From: Propionibacterium sp.
Lineage (GTDB): Bacteria; Actinomycetota; Actinomycetes; Propionibacteriales; Propionibacteriaceae
Assembly: GCA_012514785.1 (NCBI GenBank)
Contig: JAAYZP010000266.1
Span: 1 to 15,778 of the forward strand
DNA: 15,778 bases
Reading direction: 5' to 3'
Position numbers and translations under genes: made by a program
Part shown: positions 1-7,397 of the stretch, piece after piece
Layout: every line of letters begins with the position of its first letter
Position numbering within the stretch: position 1 is the first letter of the stretch
The notes under the pieces: model-generated
The model's database searches: none
Seen by the model: the letters and a program-made list of their open reading frames with translations, nothing else
What the model was told of the DNA's origin: nothing

Positions 1-1920
1 ATGGCCCTCGTCCTGCAGCGCGTCCACGATGCGCAGTTTGTGCTCCGGGGCAACGCGCGCGTAGACGTTGACCTCCCGCGTGGCGGCACGGAACTCATCC
101 TCGCTCAGCGCGTCGATCCCGGCCCCCGTCAGCACGGGGGCGTCGTCGTCGACGATGCCCAGGTCCGACGCGATGCTCGCGGCGGTGCCGGGGTGGTCGC
201 CGGTGATCATCAGGGTGCGGATGCCGGCGCGCTGGGCCTCCGCGATGGCGCGGGCCGCCTCTTCGCGCGGCGGGTCGATGATGCCGACGACGCCCGCGAA
301 GACCAGCTCCGACTCCACCTCCTCGCCCAACTCGTCCACCGGCCGCTCCAACCCCCGGTATGCCACACCCAGGGTGCGGTAGCCGTCGTTGGAGAGCCGG
401 GTGATGTCGGCGTCGATCGCCGAGCGGCGCTCGTCGGTGAGCCCCACCGCCTCCCCGCCGACGCGTTCGGCGCGGCAGCGGCCCAGCAGCACGTCGGGCG
501 CGCCCTTGGTGTAGAGCACCTCGCGCTCGACGCCGACGTCGTGGCCGGCCACGGACATCATCTTGCGATCCGACGTGAACGGCACCTCCGCGTGGCGCTC
601 GAACGCCCCCACCCGCTCGGCGACGCCGTCGAACTTGTGCTGAGCGACGAGGAACGCGCCCTCCGTGGGGTCGCCCAGGATCTGCCAGACGTCGTCCTCC
701 CGGCCCAGCTGGGCGTTGTTGGCGATCGAGCCGCCGCCCAGCACCACCCTTGCCTCGGCGAGCGTGGCGTCGTCGGGCGCGTTCTCGACGCCGCCCTGCG
801 GGTCATAGCCGGTGCCGCCCAGCAACACTTCGCCGGAGGCGGTCACGATGCGCTTCAGCGTCATCTCGTTGCGGGTCAGGGTGCCCGTCTTGTCCGAGGC
901 GATCACCGAGGCGGAGCCGAGCGTCTCCACGGAGTAGAGGTCCTTCATGACGGCGTTGCGCTTCGCCAGCGCCTGCACACCGATCGCGAGCACGAGCGAG
1001 AGGATCGCGGGCAGCCCCTCCGGCACGGCGGCCACGGCGAGGGAGACGCCCAGTAGCAGCACCTGGACGGCCTCGTCGAGCGTGGAGACGTCGTTGAGCA
1101 GGAACAGCGCGCCCATCGTGACGACCGCGATGCCGATCACGAACAGCCCGAGCATCTTGGAGACCTTCGTGATCTCCTTCGTCAGCGGCGACGGGTCCTC
1201 CTCGGTGGTCTCCAGCATGTCGGCGATGGCGCCGATCTCCGTGTCCATGCCCGTGGCGGTGACGACGGCGCGCCCCACGCCCTGCACCACCGCCGTGCCC
1301 TTGTGCACCATGTTGTGGCGGTCGCCTATCGAGGCGGTGGCCGCCAGCGTGGCCGGGTCCTTCGCCGCCGCCGCCGACTCCCCCGTGAGCGAGGCCTCCT
1401 GGACCCGCAGCCCGGTGGCGGTGACCAATCGCGCGTCCGCGCCGACGGCGTCGCCCTCCGCCAGCACGAGCACGTCGCCGGGCACCAGCTCGGAGGAGGG
1501 CACCGAGGTCAGCTCGCCGTCGCGCAACACGCTGGAAGTTGCCGCCGTCATCTTCGACAGCGCGGCCACAGCGCTCTCCGCCCGCCCCTCCTGTACCAGC
1601 CCGATGATGGCGTTGGCGATCACGATGGCGGCGATCACGATGACGTCGATGGGTGCCCCGCCGGCGCCCTCGAAGATCCACGCCGCCAGGGAGATGCCCA
1701 TGGCGACGAACAAGAGGTAGACCAGCGGGTCCTGGAACTGCTGCAGCACCCTGCGCCACAACGGCACCGGCGGTTTCTGACGCAGTTCGTTGGGGCCGAG
1801 GGACTCGAGGAGTTCGGCCGCACGGGACGACGTCAACCCGTCCGCCCCGGTCCCGTACTCGTCGACGATGCGTCCGGCGTCGACCTGGCTGGGGTGGGTG
1901 GCGGTGGCTGGTGCGTTCAC
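1..1920 (-). CDS. P2-type cation-transporting P-type ATPase (Ca2+-ATPase-like), 3' end cut by window
   Basis: Integral membrane pump that couples ATP hydrolysis to cation transport through a phospho-aspartate intermediate. The frame is open for 640 codons to base 1. In order it shows an N-terminal cation-ATPase domain (residues about 10-60), two membrane segments (about 65-110), the actuator domain with LTGES at 178-182, a membrane pair (about 256-320) containing PEGLP at 300-304, the phosphorylation motif DKTGTLT with D343, and the nucleotide-binding KGAPD motif. PEGL in the fourth membrane helix is typical of Ca2+/P2 pumps rather than heavy-metal P1B pumps, and no CPC or metal-binding Cys motif is seen. 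The GDGVND hinge and the last membrane helices lie beyond the window, so the ion cannot be fixed. The chosen start is GTG at 1920, with GGGAGG almost touching it; no in-frame alternative with a better ribosome site was found. It is divergent from the ROK-like gene. Confidence 0.9.
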   Translation of the reverse strand, partial: MNAPATATHPSQVDAGRIVDEYGTGADGLTSSRAAELLESLGPNELRQKPPVPLWRRVLQQFQDPLVYLLFVAMGISLAAWIFEGAGGAPIDVIVIAAIVIANAIIGLVQEGRAESAVAALSKMTAATSSVLRDGELTSVPSSELVPGDVLVLAEGDAVGADARLVTATGLRVQEASLTGESAAAAKDPATLAATASIGDRHNMVHKGTAVVQGVGRAVVTATGMDTEIGAIADMLETTEEDPSPLTKEITKVSKMLGLFVIGIAVVTMGALFLLNDVSTLDEAVQVLLLGVSLAVAAVPEGLPAILSLVLAIGVQALAKRNAVMKDLYSVETLGSASVIASDKTGTLTRNEMTLKRIVTASGEVLLGGTGYDPQGGVENAPDDATLAEARVVLGGGSIANNAQLGREDDVWQILGDPTEGAFLVAQHKFDGVAERVGAFERHAEVPFTSDRKMMSVAGHDVGVEREVLYTKGAPDVLLGRCRAERVGGEAVGLTDERRSAIDADITRLSNDGYRTLGVAYRGLERPVDELGEEVESELVFAGVVGIIDPPREEAARAIAEAQRAGIRTLMITGDHPGTAASIASDLGIVDDDAPVLTGAGIDALSEDEFRAATREVNVYARVAPEHKLRIVDALQDEGH

Positions 1921-2072
1921 ACCTCCCAGCGTACGCCGGGTATCGAATACCGTAGCCGCAGCGGGGTGGCAACTTTCGGCTCCATTTTGCCGGAGTGCCA
2001 ATAAATATCGTAGAGTTTTGGCAAGTTCGTAGCCAATGGGGGCTGTGACAACCAACTTCAGGGGTGGAGTGC
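1921..2072. promoter_or_regulatory. Divergent promoter region between the P-type ATPase and the ROK-like gene
   Basis: This is the most AT-rich patch of the left end. For the leftward gene a candidate promoter is TTGCCA (1972-1967), 17 bp, then TATTCG (1949-1944), giving a short leader. For the rightward gene a candidate is TTGCCG (1987-1992), 18 bp, then TAGAGT (2011-2016). Two small dyads could be operators: GGTAT-CGA-ATACC at 1939-1951, over the leftward -10, and TTGGC-N9-GCCAA at 2018-2036, just after the rightward -10. These are pattern matches only. The dyads are short and could be chance. Confidence 0.35.
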
Positions 2073-3209
2073 ATGATCCCGCGCAGTGCTGATCCAAGGT
2101 TCATCAGACAGTGGAATGAGTACGTGGTGTTCGATGTGCTGCGGGGTGCGGGGGCCCCCCAGCGAGTCTCGGAGCTGTCGAAGGGCACCGGCCTGACGGC
2201 CGCGTCGCTCGGCCAGGTGTTGCGGGGCCTGGCGGCGAAGGGGTGGGTGACGTCGGTCGAGTCGGTCGAGCAGCGACGCGGGCGTCCCGCGCAGGTCTAC
2301 TCGCTGCGACGCCAGCCCGGCGCGGTGCTGGGCCTCGACGTCGGCGTCCACGCGGTGCGCGCCGTGCGGATGACGCTCGACGGCGAGACGCTCGTCCGTG
2401 CGGAGACCCGGTTCGAGCAGGGCTCTTCGGGGCAGGAGCGGGTGGACATCGTCGAACAGCTGGTGGGCGAGGTGCTCTTCGGGGTCGAGGACGAGCCCGT
2501 GTGGCTGAGCGGCCTGGCGCTCAAGCGCGACGCGGAGAGCGAGAAGCTGGGGGAGGCGATCGAGGCCCGCCTGCCGAGCCGCTGCAAGCTCGTCACCGAC
2601 GTCAACGCCGACACCTGGGCCGAGCACATCGAGGGTGGGGCGAAGGGTCACGACGACGTCCTCCTGGTCCACCTGGGTTGGCAGCCGTGGCTGGGTCTCC
2701 TGCTCGACGGCCAGCCTCGCGGGGGAGCGCACGGCGCGGCCGGCGACCTGCCGTGGGACAGCCTCCTGCCCGGCGTGGAGCAGATGGAGTGGCCGGACCG
2801 CCTCCTCAAGGAGCGCGACGGCTGGATCTACGACATCGTCGCCGCCGCGAAGGACGGCGATGAGGACGCCGTCGCTGCCACGACGCAGTACATGCGCGCG
2901 GTGCTGCCGGCGGTCGTGTTCGCCACGGCTATCGTCGACCCGAAGGTGGTCGTGCTCGGCGGAGCCTTCTCACCCGTGGCGCACCTGGGTGTGGACCTGG
3001 TCGTCGAGGCCCTCGGGAAGCGCATGGGCGACCCGCCGCAGGTCGTGAAGTCGGGTCTGGATCAGTACTCGTCGGCCCTCGGTGCCGCGCATCTCGCGCG
3101 GCAGGAGGTGCTGGCGGCGGTCGTGTCGCCCACGGAGGGCGTGCTGCCGATCTCCGACATGCCGGACGACTTCTTTACCCTTCCACAAGAAGATGACCAG
3201 AGCGCTTAA
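2073..3209 (+). CDS. ROK-family-like transcriptional regulator lacking the usual ROK zinc motif
   Basis: 378 aa from the preferred ATG at 2073. That start has AGGGG 8 nt upstream, whereas an in-frame GTG at 2064 lacks a spaced ribosome site. The N-terminus (residues about 15-80) is a winged helix-turn-helix, with a recognition-helix region LTAASLGQVLRGLAAKGWV and an Arg-rich wing. It is followed by an actin-like ATPase fold starting at VLGLDVG (about 85-91), and VVLGGAFSP near the C-terminus matches the ROK family pattern. What is missing is notable: there is no CxCGxxGCxE zinc loop, the usual NDAN segment reads DVNADTWAE, and the family GEIGH segment reads GDLPW. It is probably a DNA-binding regulator without sugar-kinase activity, with an unknown ligand. 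Divergence from the P-type ATPase makes that gene a possible target, but this is only inference from position. Confidence 0.75.
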   Translation: MIPRSADPRFIRQWNEYVVFDVLRGAGAPQRVSELSKGTGLTAASLGQVLRGLAAKGWVTSVESVEQRRGRPAQVYSLRRQPGAVLGLDVGVHAVRAVRMTLDGETLVRAETRFEQGSSGQERVDIVEQLVGEVLFGVEDEPVWLSGLALKRDAESEKLGEAIEARLPSRCKLVTDVNADTWAEHIEGGAKGHDDVLLVHLGWQPWLGLLLDGQPRGGAHGAAGDLPWDSLLPGVEQMEWPDRLLKERDGWIYDIVAAAKDGDEDAVAATTQYMRAVLPAVVFATAIVDPKVVVLGGAFSPVAHLGVDLVVEALGKRMGDPPQVVKSGLDQYSSALGAAHLARQEVLAAVVSPTEGVLPISDMPDDFFTLPQEDDQSA

Positions 3210-3237
3210 TTGACTTAGTCCAATTCTGGGCTAAGCT
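3210..3237 (+). promoter_or_regulatory. Candidate furA promoter giving a leaderless mRNA
   Basis: TTGACT (3210-3215), a 16-bp spacer and TAAGCT (3232-3237) form a good -35/-10 pair. The -10 ends only 7 nt before the GTG start of furA at 3245, so transcription should begin at or within a base or two of the start codon. No Shine-Dalgarno sequence is present in that gap. The -35 hexamer begins on the base after the stop codon of the upstream gene. Confidence 0.6.
3214..3235. promoter_or_regulatory. Putative FurA operator (dyad inside the furA promoter)
   Basis: CTTAGTCC (3214-3221) and GGGCTAAG (3228-3235) form an inverted repeat with 7 of 8 pairs matching around AATTCT. It fills the spacer between -35 and -10, so a bound repressor would block RNA polymerase. 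FurA-type regulators commonly repress their own promoter, so this is the natural candidate for autoregulation of furA-katA. The exact binding site is inferred. Confidence 0.5.
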
Positions 3238-3244
3238 GGGTTTC

Positions 3245-3691
3245 GTGACGAACGATCAGCGAACAGCATCCCTCAAGGACGCTTCCCTGCGTGTCACGGC
3301 ACCGCGCCTCGCCACCATCGCCGTGGTCGAGGAGCAGCCCCATGCGACGGCCGAGGCCGTCGCGACCGAAGTACGAGACCGGCTCGGCTCCGTGTCCAAA
3401 CAGGCCATCTACGACGTCCTGAACGCCCTCACCGATGCAGGCATCCTGCGGCGTGTGGCCGTCGATGGACGGGGGGCCCAGTACGAGGTCGAGACCGGGG
3501 ACAACCACCACCACATCGTCTGCAGCTCCTGCGGGCGCCTGGAGGATGTCCCGTGTCCCGTGGGGGAGGCGCCGTGCATGGTGCCACCGGAAGGAGACCA
3601 CGGCTTCGCCATCGAGCGGGCCGAAGTCACGTTCCGGGGTCTGTGCGCTGACTGCCAGTCAACCGAAACCAACCAGCCCGGCCACAAGTAG
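3245..3691 (+). CDS. furA: Fur-family peroxide-responsive repressor, FurA type
   Basis: 148 aa, a normal Fur length. The N-terminal winged helix (LRVTAPRLATIAVVEE at residues 15-30, then SVSKQAIYDVLNALTDAGIL at about 49-68) binds DNA. The dimerisation domain carries DNHHHIVCSSCG at 86-97 and a second pair GLCADC at 132-137. C93/C96 and C134/C137 form the structural zinc site, and the His cluster belongs to the regulatory metal site. The segment VGEAPC is typical of actinobacterial FurA, which senses peroxide and is usually linked to catalase or catalase-peroxidase genes. The start is GTG at 3245, without a ribosome site, matching a leaderless transcript. Its stop codon overlaps the ribosome binding site of katA, so the two genes form one operon. 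I am confident of the family; peroxide rather than iron sensing is inferred from the catalase partner. Confidence 0.92.
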   Translation: MTNDQRTASLKDASLRVTAPRLATIAVVEEQPHATAEAVATEVRDRLGSVSKQAIYDVLNALTDAGILRRVAVDGRGAQYEVETGDNHHHIVCSSCGRLEDVPCPVGEAPCMVPPEGDHGFAIERAEVTFRGLCADCQSTETNQPGHK

Positions 3692-3701
3692 GAGAACTTA
3701 G

Positions 3702-5156
3702 ATGACCCAGTTTGATCCGAACATCCCTTCCACCACCGAGAGTGGTGCGCCGCGCCAGTCCGACGCCCACTCGCTGACCGTCGGCGCCGACGGCCCGCTG
3801 CTCCTCCACGACGTCGAACTCGTGCAGAAGCTCGCCCGCTTCGACCGCGAGCGCGTCCCGGAGCGCAGCCCCCACGCCAAGGGCTCGGGTGCCTTCGGCA
3901 CCTTCGAGGTCACCCACGACGTCAGCAAGTACACCAAGGCCGCCTTCCTCCAGCCCGGCGCCAAGACCCGCATGCTGCAGCGCTTCTCCACCGTCGCCGG
4001 TGAGCTGGGCTCGCCCGACACCTGGCGCGACGTCCGCGGCTTCGCGCTGCGCTTCTACACCGACGAGGGCAACTTCGACATGGTGGGCAACAACACGCCG
4101 ACGTTCTTCGTCCGCGACGGCATGAAGTTCCCCGACTTCATCCACTCGCAGAAGCGCCTGCCCGACTCGGGCCTGCGCAGCGGGAACATGCAGTGGGACT
4201 TCTGGACGCTGTCGCCCGAGTCGGCCCACCAGGTGTCCTACCTCATGGGTGATCGCGGGCTGCCGCGCAGCTGGCGCCACATGAACGGCTACTCCTCGCA
4301 CACCTACATGTGGGTCAACGCGGAGGGCGAGCGGTTCTGGGTCAAGTACCACTTCCTGAGCGATCAGGGCGTGGAGAACATGACGAACGAGGAAGCCGAG
4401 CGCATCGCCGGTGAGGACGCCGACTTCCACCGTCGCGACCTGTTCGAGTCGATCGCCAGCGGCGACTTCCCGAGCTGGACCCTGCACGTGCAGATCATGC
4501 CGTACGAGGATGCGAAGACCTACCGCTTCAACCCGTTCGACCTGACCAAGGTCTGGCCGAAGGCTGACTACCCGCGGATCGAGGTGGGCCGCTACACGCT
4601 CAACGAGAACCCGGTCAACCACTTCGCGCAGATCGAGCAGGCCGCGTTCTCACCGTCGAACACCGTTCCCGGCACGGGGCTCTCGCCCGACAAGATGCTG
4701 CTGGCCCGCGTGTTCTCCTACCCGGACGCGCAGCGCCACCGCATCGGCACCAACTACAACCAGCTGGCGGTCAACGCTCCCATCAACGCCGTGAACTCCT
4801 ACGACAAGGAGGGGTTCATGCAGTACCACCACAGCGGCAACGCGCCGGTCTACGCGCCGAACTCCTACGGGCGTTCCTACGAGCCCGAGGCCACCGTGGA
4901 CAACGGCTGGGAAGCCGACGGTGCCATGGTGCGGGCCGCGTACACGCTGCGTGAGGACGACAGCGACTGGGTCCAGGCGAACGCGCTGGTCCGGGGCGTC
5001 TACAACGACGAGCAGCGCGCGCGTCTGGTGGACACCGTCGTCGGCTCGCTGGGCGATGTCGTCGAGCCGGTCCTCTCCAACGTATTCCAGTACTGGAAGA
5101 ACATCGACCAACAGGTCGGCGAGGCCATCGAGGCCCAGTACAACGAAGGCAAGTAA
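3702..5156 (+). CDS. katA: Monofunctional heme catalase (small subunit)
   Basis: 484 aa. It decomposes hydrogen peroxide to water and oxygen in the cytoplasm. Catalytic His58 (RSPHAKGSGAFG), the distal-pocket Asn in VGNNTPTFF (130-131) and the proximal heme ligand Tyr340 (RVFSYPDAQRHRIG) are all present. The block RFSTVAGELGSPDTWRDVRG is the classical catalase signature region. The length and the absence of a C-terminal flavodoxin-like domain place it among small-subunit catalases, not the large HPII type or the KatG catalase-peroxidases. The start is ATG 3702, with AGGAG 7 nt upstream overlapping the furA stop codon, 10 nt after that gene. It is expected to be derepressed together with furA under peroxide stress. 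Confidence 0.97.
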   Translation: MTQFDPNIPSTTESGAPRQSDAHSLTVGADGPLLLHDVELVQKLARFDRERVPERSPHAKGSGAFGTFEVTHDVSKYTKAAFLQPGAKTRMLQRFSTVAGELGSPDTWRDVRGFALRFYTDEGNFDMVGNNTPTFFVRDGMKFPDFIHSQKRLPDSGLRSGNMQWDFWTLSPESAHQVSYLMGDRGLPRSWRHMNGYSSHTYMWVNAEGERFWVKYHFLSDQGVENMTNEEAERIAGEDADFHRRDLFESIASGDFPSWTLHVQIMPYEDAKTYRFNPFDLTKVWPKADYPRIEVGRYTLNENPVNHFAQIEQAAFSPSNTVPGTGLSPDKMLLARVFSYPDAQRHRIGTNYNQLAVNAPINAVNSYDKEGFMQYHHSGNAPVYAPNSYGRSYEPEATVDNGWEADGAMVRAAYTLREDDSDWVQANALVRGVYNDEQRARLVDTVVGSLGDVVEPVLSNVFQYWKNIDQQVGEAIEAQYNEGK

Positions 5157-5184
5157 CCCCTGACCCCACGGGGTCGGAAACCAC
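5157..5184. terminator. Possible bidirectional terminator between convergent katA and the ATP-grasp gene
   Basis: Only 28 bp separate the two convergent stop codons. GACCC (5162-5166) and GGGTC (5171-5175) can pair around a CACG loop, with one more possible C-G pair inside. There is no T-tract on either side, so the hairpin is weak. It is listed because nothing else in the gap could separate the two transcripts. Confidence 0.3.
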
Positions 5185-6228
5185 TCACATGGTGGCCAGC
5201 GCGGCGTTAGCCAGCTGGCCACCATAGTGTTTGCGCATGTTCACCTTGCGCTCGAGGTCGGCGATGATCGCGGGCGCGAAGTCGACGTCGTAGAGCTCCT
5301 GGCAGCTGCCCAGCCCGCCGGGGCTGAACACGTTGACCTCCATCAGCTTGTCCCCGACGATGTCCAGCCCGACGAGGAACATGCCGTCGGCCACGAGCTT
5401 GGGCCGGACCGCGTCCACGAGGGTGCGCATCTCGTCGGTGATCTCCACCCTCTCGGCCTTGCCACCGGCGGACATGTTGGAGCGCAGGTCATTCGAGGTG
5501 TTGCGACGACGGAACGCCGCGATCCGCCCGTCCACGGCGAGGGGTTCGCCGTTCATCACGAACATCCGCACGTCGCCGTCCTTCGCGGCCGGCAGGTACT
5601 CCTGCGCGACGACGTAGCCGTCGCGGGCGATGGCCTCGATGATCTGGGTCAGGTTGGGTGACTCCTTCGAGTTCACCATGAACACCCCGGAGCCGCCGGA
5701 GCCCTGCAGCGGCTTGAGCACGGCCCTGCCGCCCAGGTCCGCCACGAACTCCTCGATGCGAGCCCGGTCCCGCGAGATGAGGGTGTTGGGGCGCACCGCC
5801 TCCGGGAAGTGCTGGAAGTACGCCTTCGAGAGCGCGTTGGCGAGCGAGAGCGGGTCGTTGACCACGAGCACGCCGCTGCTCGCGATCAGCTGCCCGAACG
5901 CCACGCCGGCGTTGTTGGCCCACGTGGCACCGCTGTCGTCGTCTGCGGGGTCGCTGCGCAGCATCACGACGTCGAACTCGTCCAGCGCGATGTGCTCATC
6001 GGTCTCCGGGCGCTGGACGTCGGCGAGGTAGCGCTCCAGGGAGCGGTACTTCTTGTCGCCGCCGGCCCGTGCCCGGGCCCGGAGGCTGCCGTCGGGCTCG
6101 TAGCCGAAGTCGCCCATCCCCATGATCCAGACCTCGTGGCCGAGGTTGGTGGCGCTCATGGCCAGCCTCGTGGTGGTGTAGACGGCGGATTCCGTCTCGA
6201 TGTCGTTGACGACGAAGCCGAGTTTCAT
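5185..6228 (-). CDS. gshB: Glutathione-synthetase-type ATP-grasp ligase
   Basis: 347 aa. It aligns by eye with proteobacterial GshB from end to end: MKLGFVVND at the N-terminus, VMLRSDP (88-94), the ATP-grasp lysine K172 in AVLKPLQGSGGSGVF, AQEYLPAAKDGDVRMFVMNGEPL (209-230), the loop RSNMSAGGKAE, and the Mg-binding VGLDIVGDKLMEVNVFSPGG (286-305) with D288, E297 and N299. GshB joins gamma-Glu-Cys to Gly using ATP. It differs from E. coli GshB in the SPTC segment (here SPGG) and in a C-terminal tail after residue 325. There is no gshA nearby, and actinomycetes normally use mycothiol, so another amino-acid or peptide substrate is possible. The start has AGAAGGAA upstream. It is the last gene of a four-gene operon, 14 nt after the QEGLA gene. 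Confidence 0.85.
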   Translation of the reverse strand: MKLGFVVNDIETESAVYTTTRLAMSATNLGHEVWIMGMGDFGYEPDGSLRARARAGGDKKYRSLERYLADVQRPETDEHIALDEFDVVMLRSDPADDDSGATWANNAGVAFGQLIASSGVLVVNDPLSLANALSKAYFQHFPEAVRPNTLISRDRARIEEFVADLGGRAVLKPLQGSGGSGVFMVNSKESPNLTQIIEAIARDGYVVAQEYLPAAKDGDVRMFVMNGEPLAVDGRIAAFRRRNTSNDLRSNMSAGGKAERVEITDEMRTLVDAVRPKLVADGMFLVGLDIVGDKLMEVNVFSPGGLGSCQELYDVDFAPAIIADLERKVNMRKHYGGQLANAALATM

Positions 6229-6242
6229 GGGGTTCCTTCTGG

Positions 6243-7397
6243 TCAGGGGACGAGGAGTGCGAGGTCGTCGACCTCCGCTGCCCGGCGGATGCGCTCGGGC
6301 GCGCGGGGGTCGTCGAGGTAGCGCGGGGTGACGCGCGCGGCCGCGACGAGCCCGCGACGGTGCAGGTCCTCCACCAGCGGCAGGTCGCGCAGGGAGAACT
6401 TGCCGAGGATGAACAGCTCCAGCGACCCGCCGCCCCGCACGTGCTCGAGGAGGTCGAGCAGTCCGCGGAGGTAGATCGCGTCCTTCGTGAAGCCGCCGGC
6501 GCGGTAGATCCGCATCACGGTGCTGAACGCCGTTCCCGCGGGCAGGCCCGCGGCGACGAGTTCCTCGTGGGCCTCGGCGAACGACGCCCCGCCCAGCATC
6601 GTGTGCACGGTGACGACGCGGGCGGCCAGCTGCCGCAGGCGGAATGACGTCAGGCCGCCGACGGCGATCTCCGCGATCACGGCGAGCCCCTCCTGGGTCT
6701 CGTCGTAGCCGGCGAGCCCGGTGCCCATCGTCGTGACCTGCTGCGCAGCGCCGTTGACCTGGGTGACGAGGTGCGTGCCCACCTCGTGCTGGATGAGCGC
6801 CTCGGCGCGCTCGCGGAAAATGCTGGCGTCGTCGCTGATGATCAGCGCGGTGCCCTGGCAGAGCACGCCGGAGACGTCGTCGCGGATCTCGGCGCGCATG
6901 CCCACGTCCGGGTCGGCCTCGCGGTAGGCGTCGATCTCCCGCTCGGCGAGCGCGAGGAACGCCGGTGCGTCGAGCCGCTCCCGGCTGCCGGCCTGCACGC
7001 GGACGCGGGAGAGCAGGTCCTCCGCCGTGGCGAGCAGGCCGGGGCTGACCGCGCCGTAGACCTCGACGGAGAGCTGCCGGAAGTCGTCGGTGCCGCGGGA
7101 GCGCAGCATGTCCACCTGCAGCTGCATCTCGCGGTGCTTGGCGCGCAGCAGGTGGCCGAGCGTCGCGTCCTCGACGGCGCCGACGTCGACCTTGGCGAGC
7201 GCGGCGTCCGCGACGTCGGGGTCGACGGTGAGCTCGCGGTAGGCGAAGCGGGGCTCGGGCTCCTCGCCGGCCAGGAAGCGCTCGCGGGCCTCGTCGGCGT
7301 CGATGGGCGTGATCTCCAGCAGGAACCGCACGCGCTCCGAGAGCTGGCTCAGCTGCTGGTCGATCGCGAGGTCGTCGGCGGAGAACGCGGCGCTCAT
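6243..7397 (-). CDS. DUF1704 'QEGLA' family putative zinc carboxypeptidase (flavohemoglobin expression-modulating family)
   Basis: 384 aa from the ATG at 7397, which overlaps the stop codon of the upstream gene as ATGA. The core has HEVGTH at 204-209 (HExxxH zinc motif, H204/E205/H209) and QEGLA at 235-239, where E236 is the expected third zinc ligand. This is the hallmark of the DUF1704/TIGR02421 family. Its eukaryotic relative MATCAP is a tyrosine carboxypeptidase acting on tubulin, and the bacterial members have been named for a proposed effect on flavohemoglobin expression. No signal peptide or membrane span is seen, so it should act in the cytoplasm. The residues for metallopeptidase chemistry are intact. 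The substrate is unknown; the neighbouring ATP-grasp and amidohydrolase genes suggest a small peptide. An in-frame extension upstream of 7397 exists but lies inside the neighbouring gene and is not supported. Confidence 0.85.
   Translation of the reverse strand: MSAAFSADDLAIDQQLSQLSERVRFLLEITPIDADEARERFLAGEEPEPRFAYRELTVDPDVADAALAKVDVGAVEDATLGHLLRAKHREMQLQVDMLRSRGTDDFRQLSVEVYGAVSPGLLATAEDLLSRVRVQAGSRERLDAPAFLALAEREIDAYREADPDVGMRAEIRDDVSGVLCQGTALIISDDASIFRERAEALIQHEVGTHLVTQVNGAAQQVTTMGTGLAGYDETQEGLAVIAEIAVGGLTSFRLRQLAARVVTVHTMLGGASFAEAHEELVAAGLPAGTAFSTVMRIYRAGGFTKDAIYLRGLLDLLEHVRGGGSLELFILGKFSLRDLPLVEDLHRRGLVAAARVTPRYLDDPRAPERIRRAAEVDDLALLVP

Noticed and set aside
1..1720. Plus-strand open frames (1-1056, 947-1720) antisense to the ATPase
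   Set aside because: The translations show no family motif, while the opposite strand carries continuous ATPase motifs.
803..2188. Long minus-strand open frame (461 codons) over the P-type ATPase
   Set aside because: It is out of frame with the DKTGT-containing reading frame, and its translation is Arg/Gly/His-rich low-complexity sequence typical of shadow frames in GC-rich DNA.
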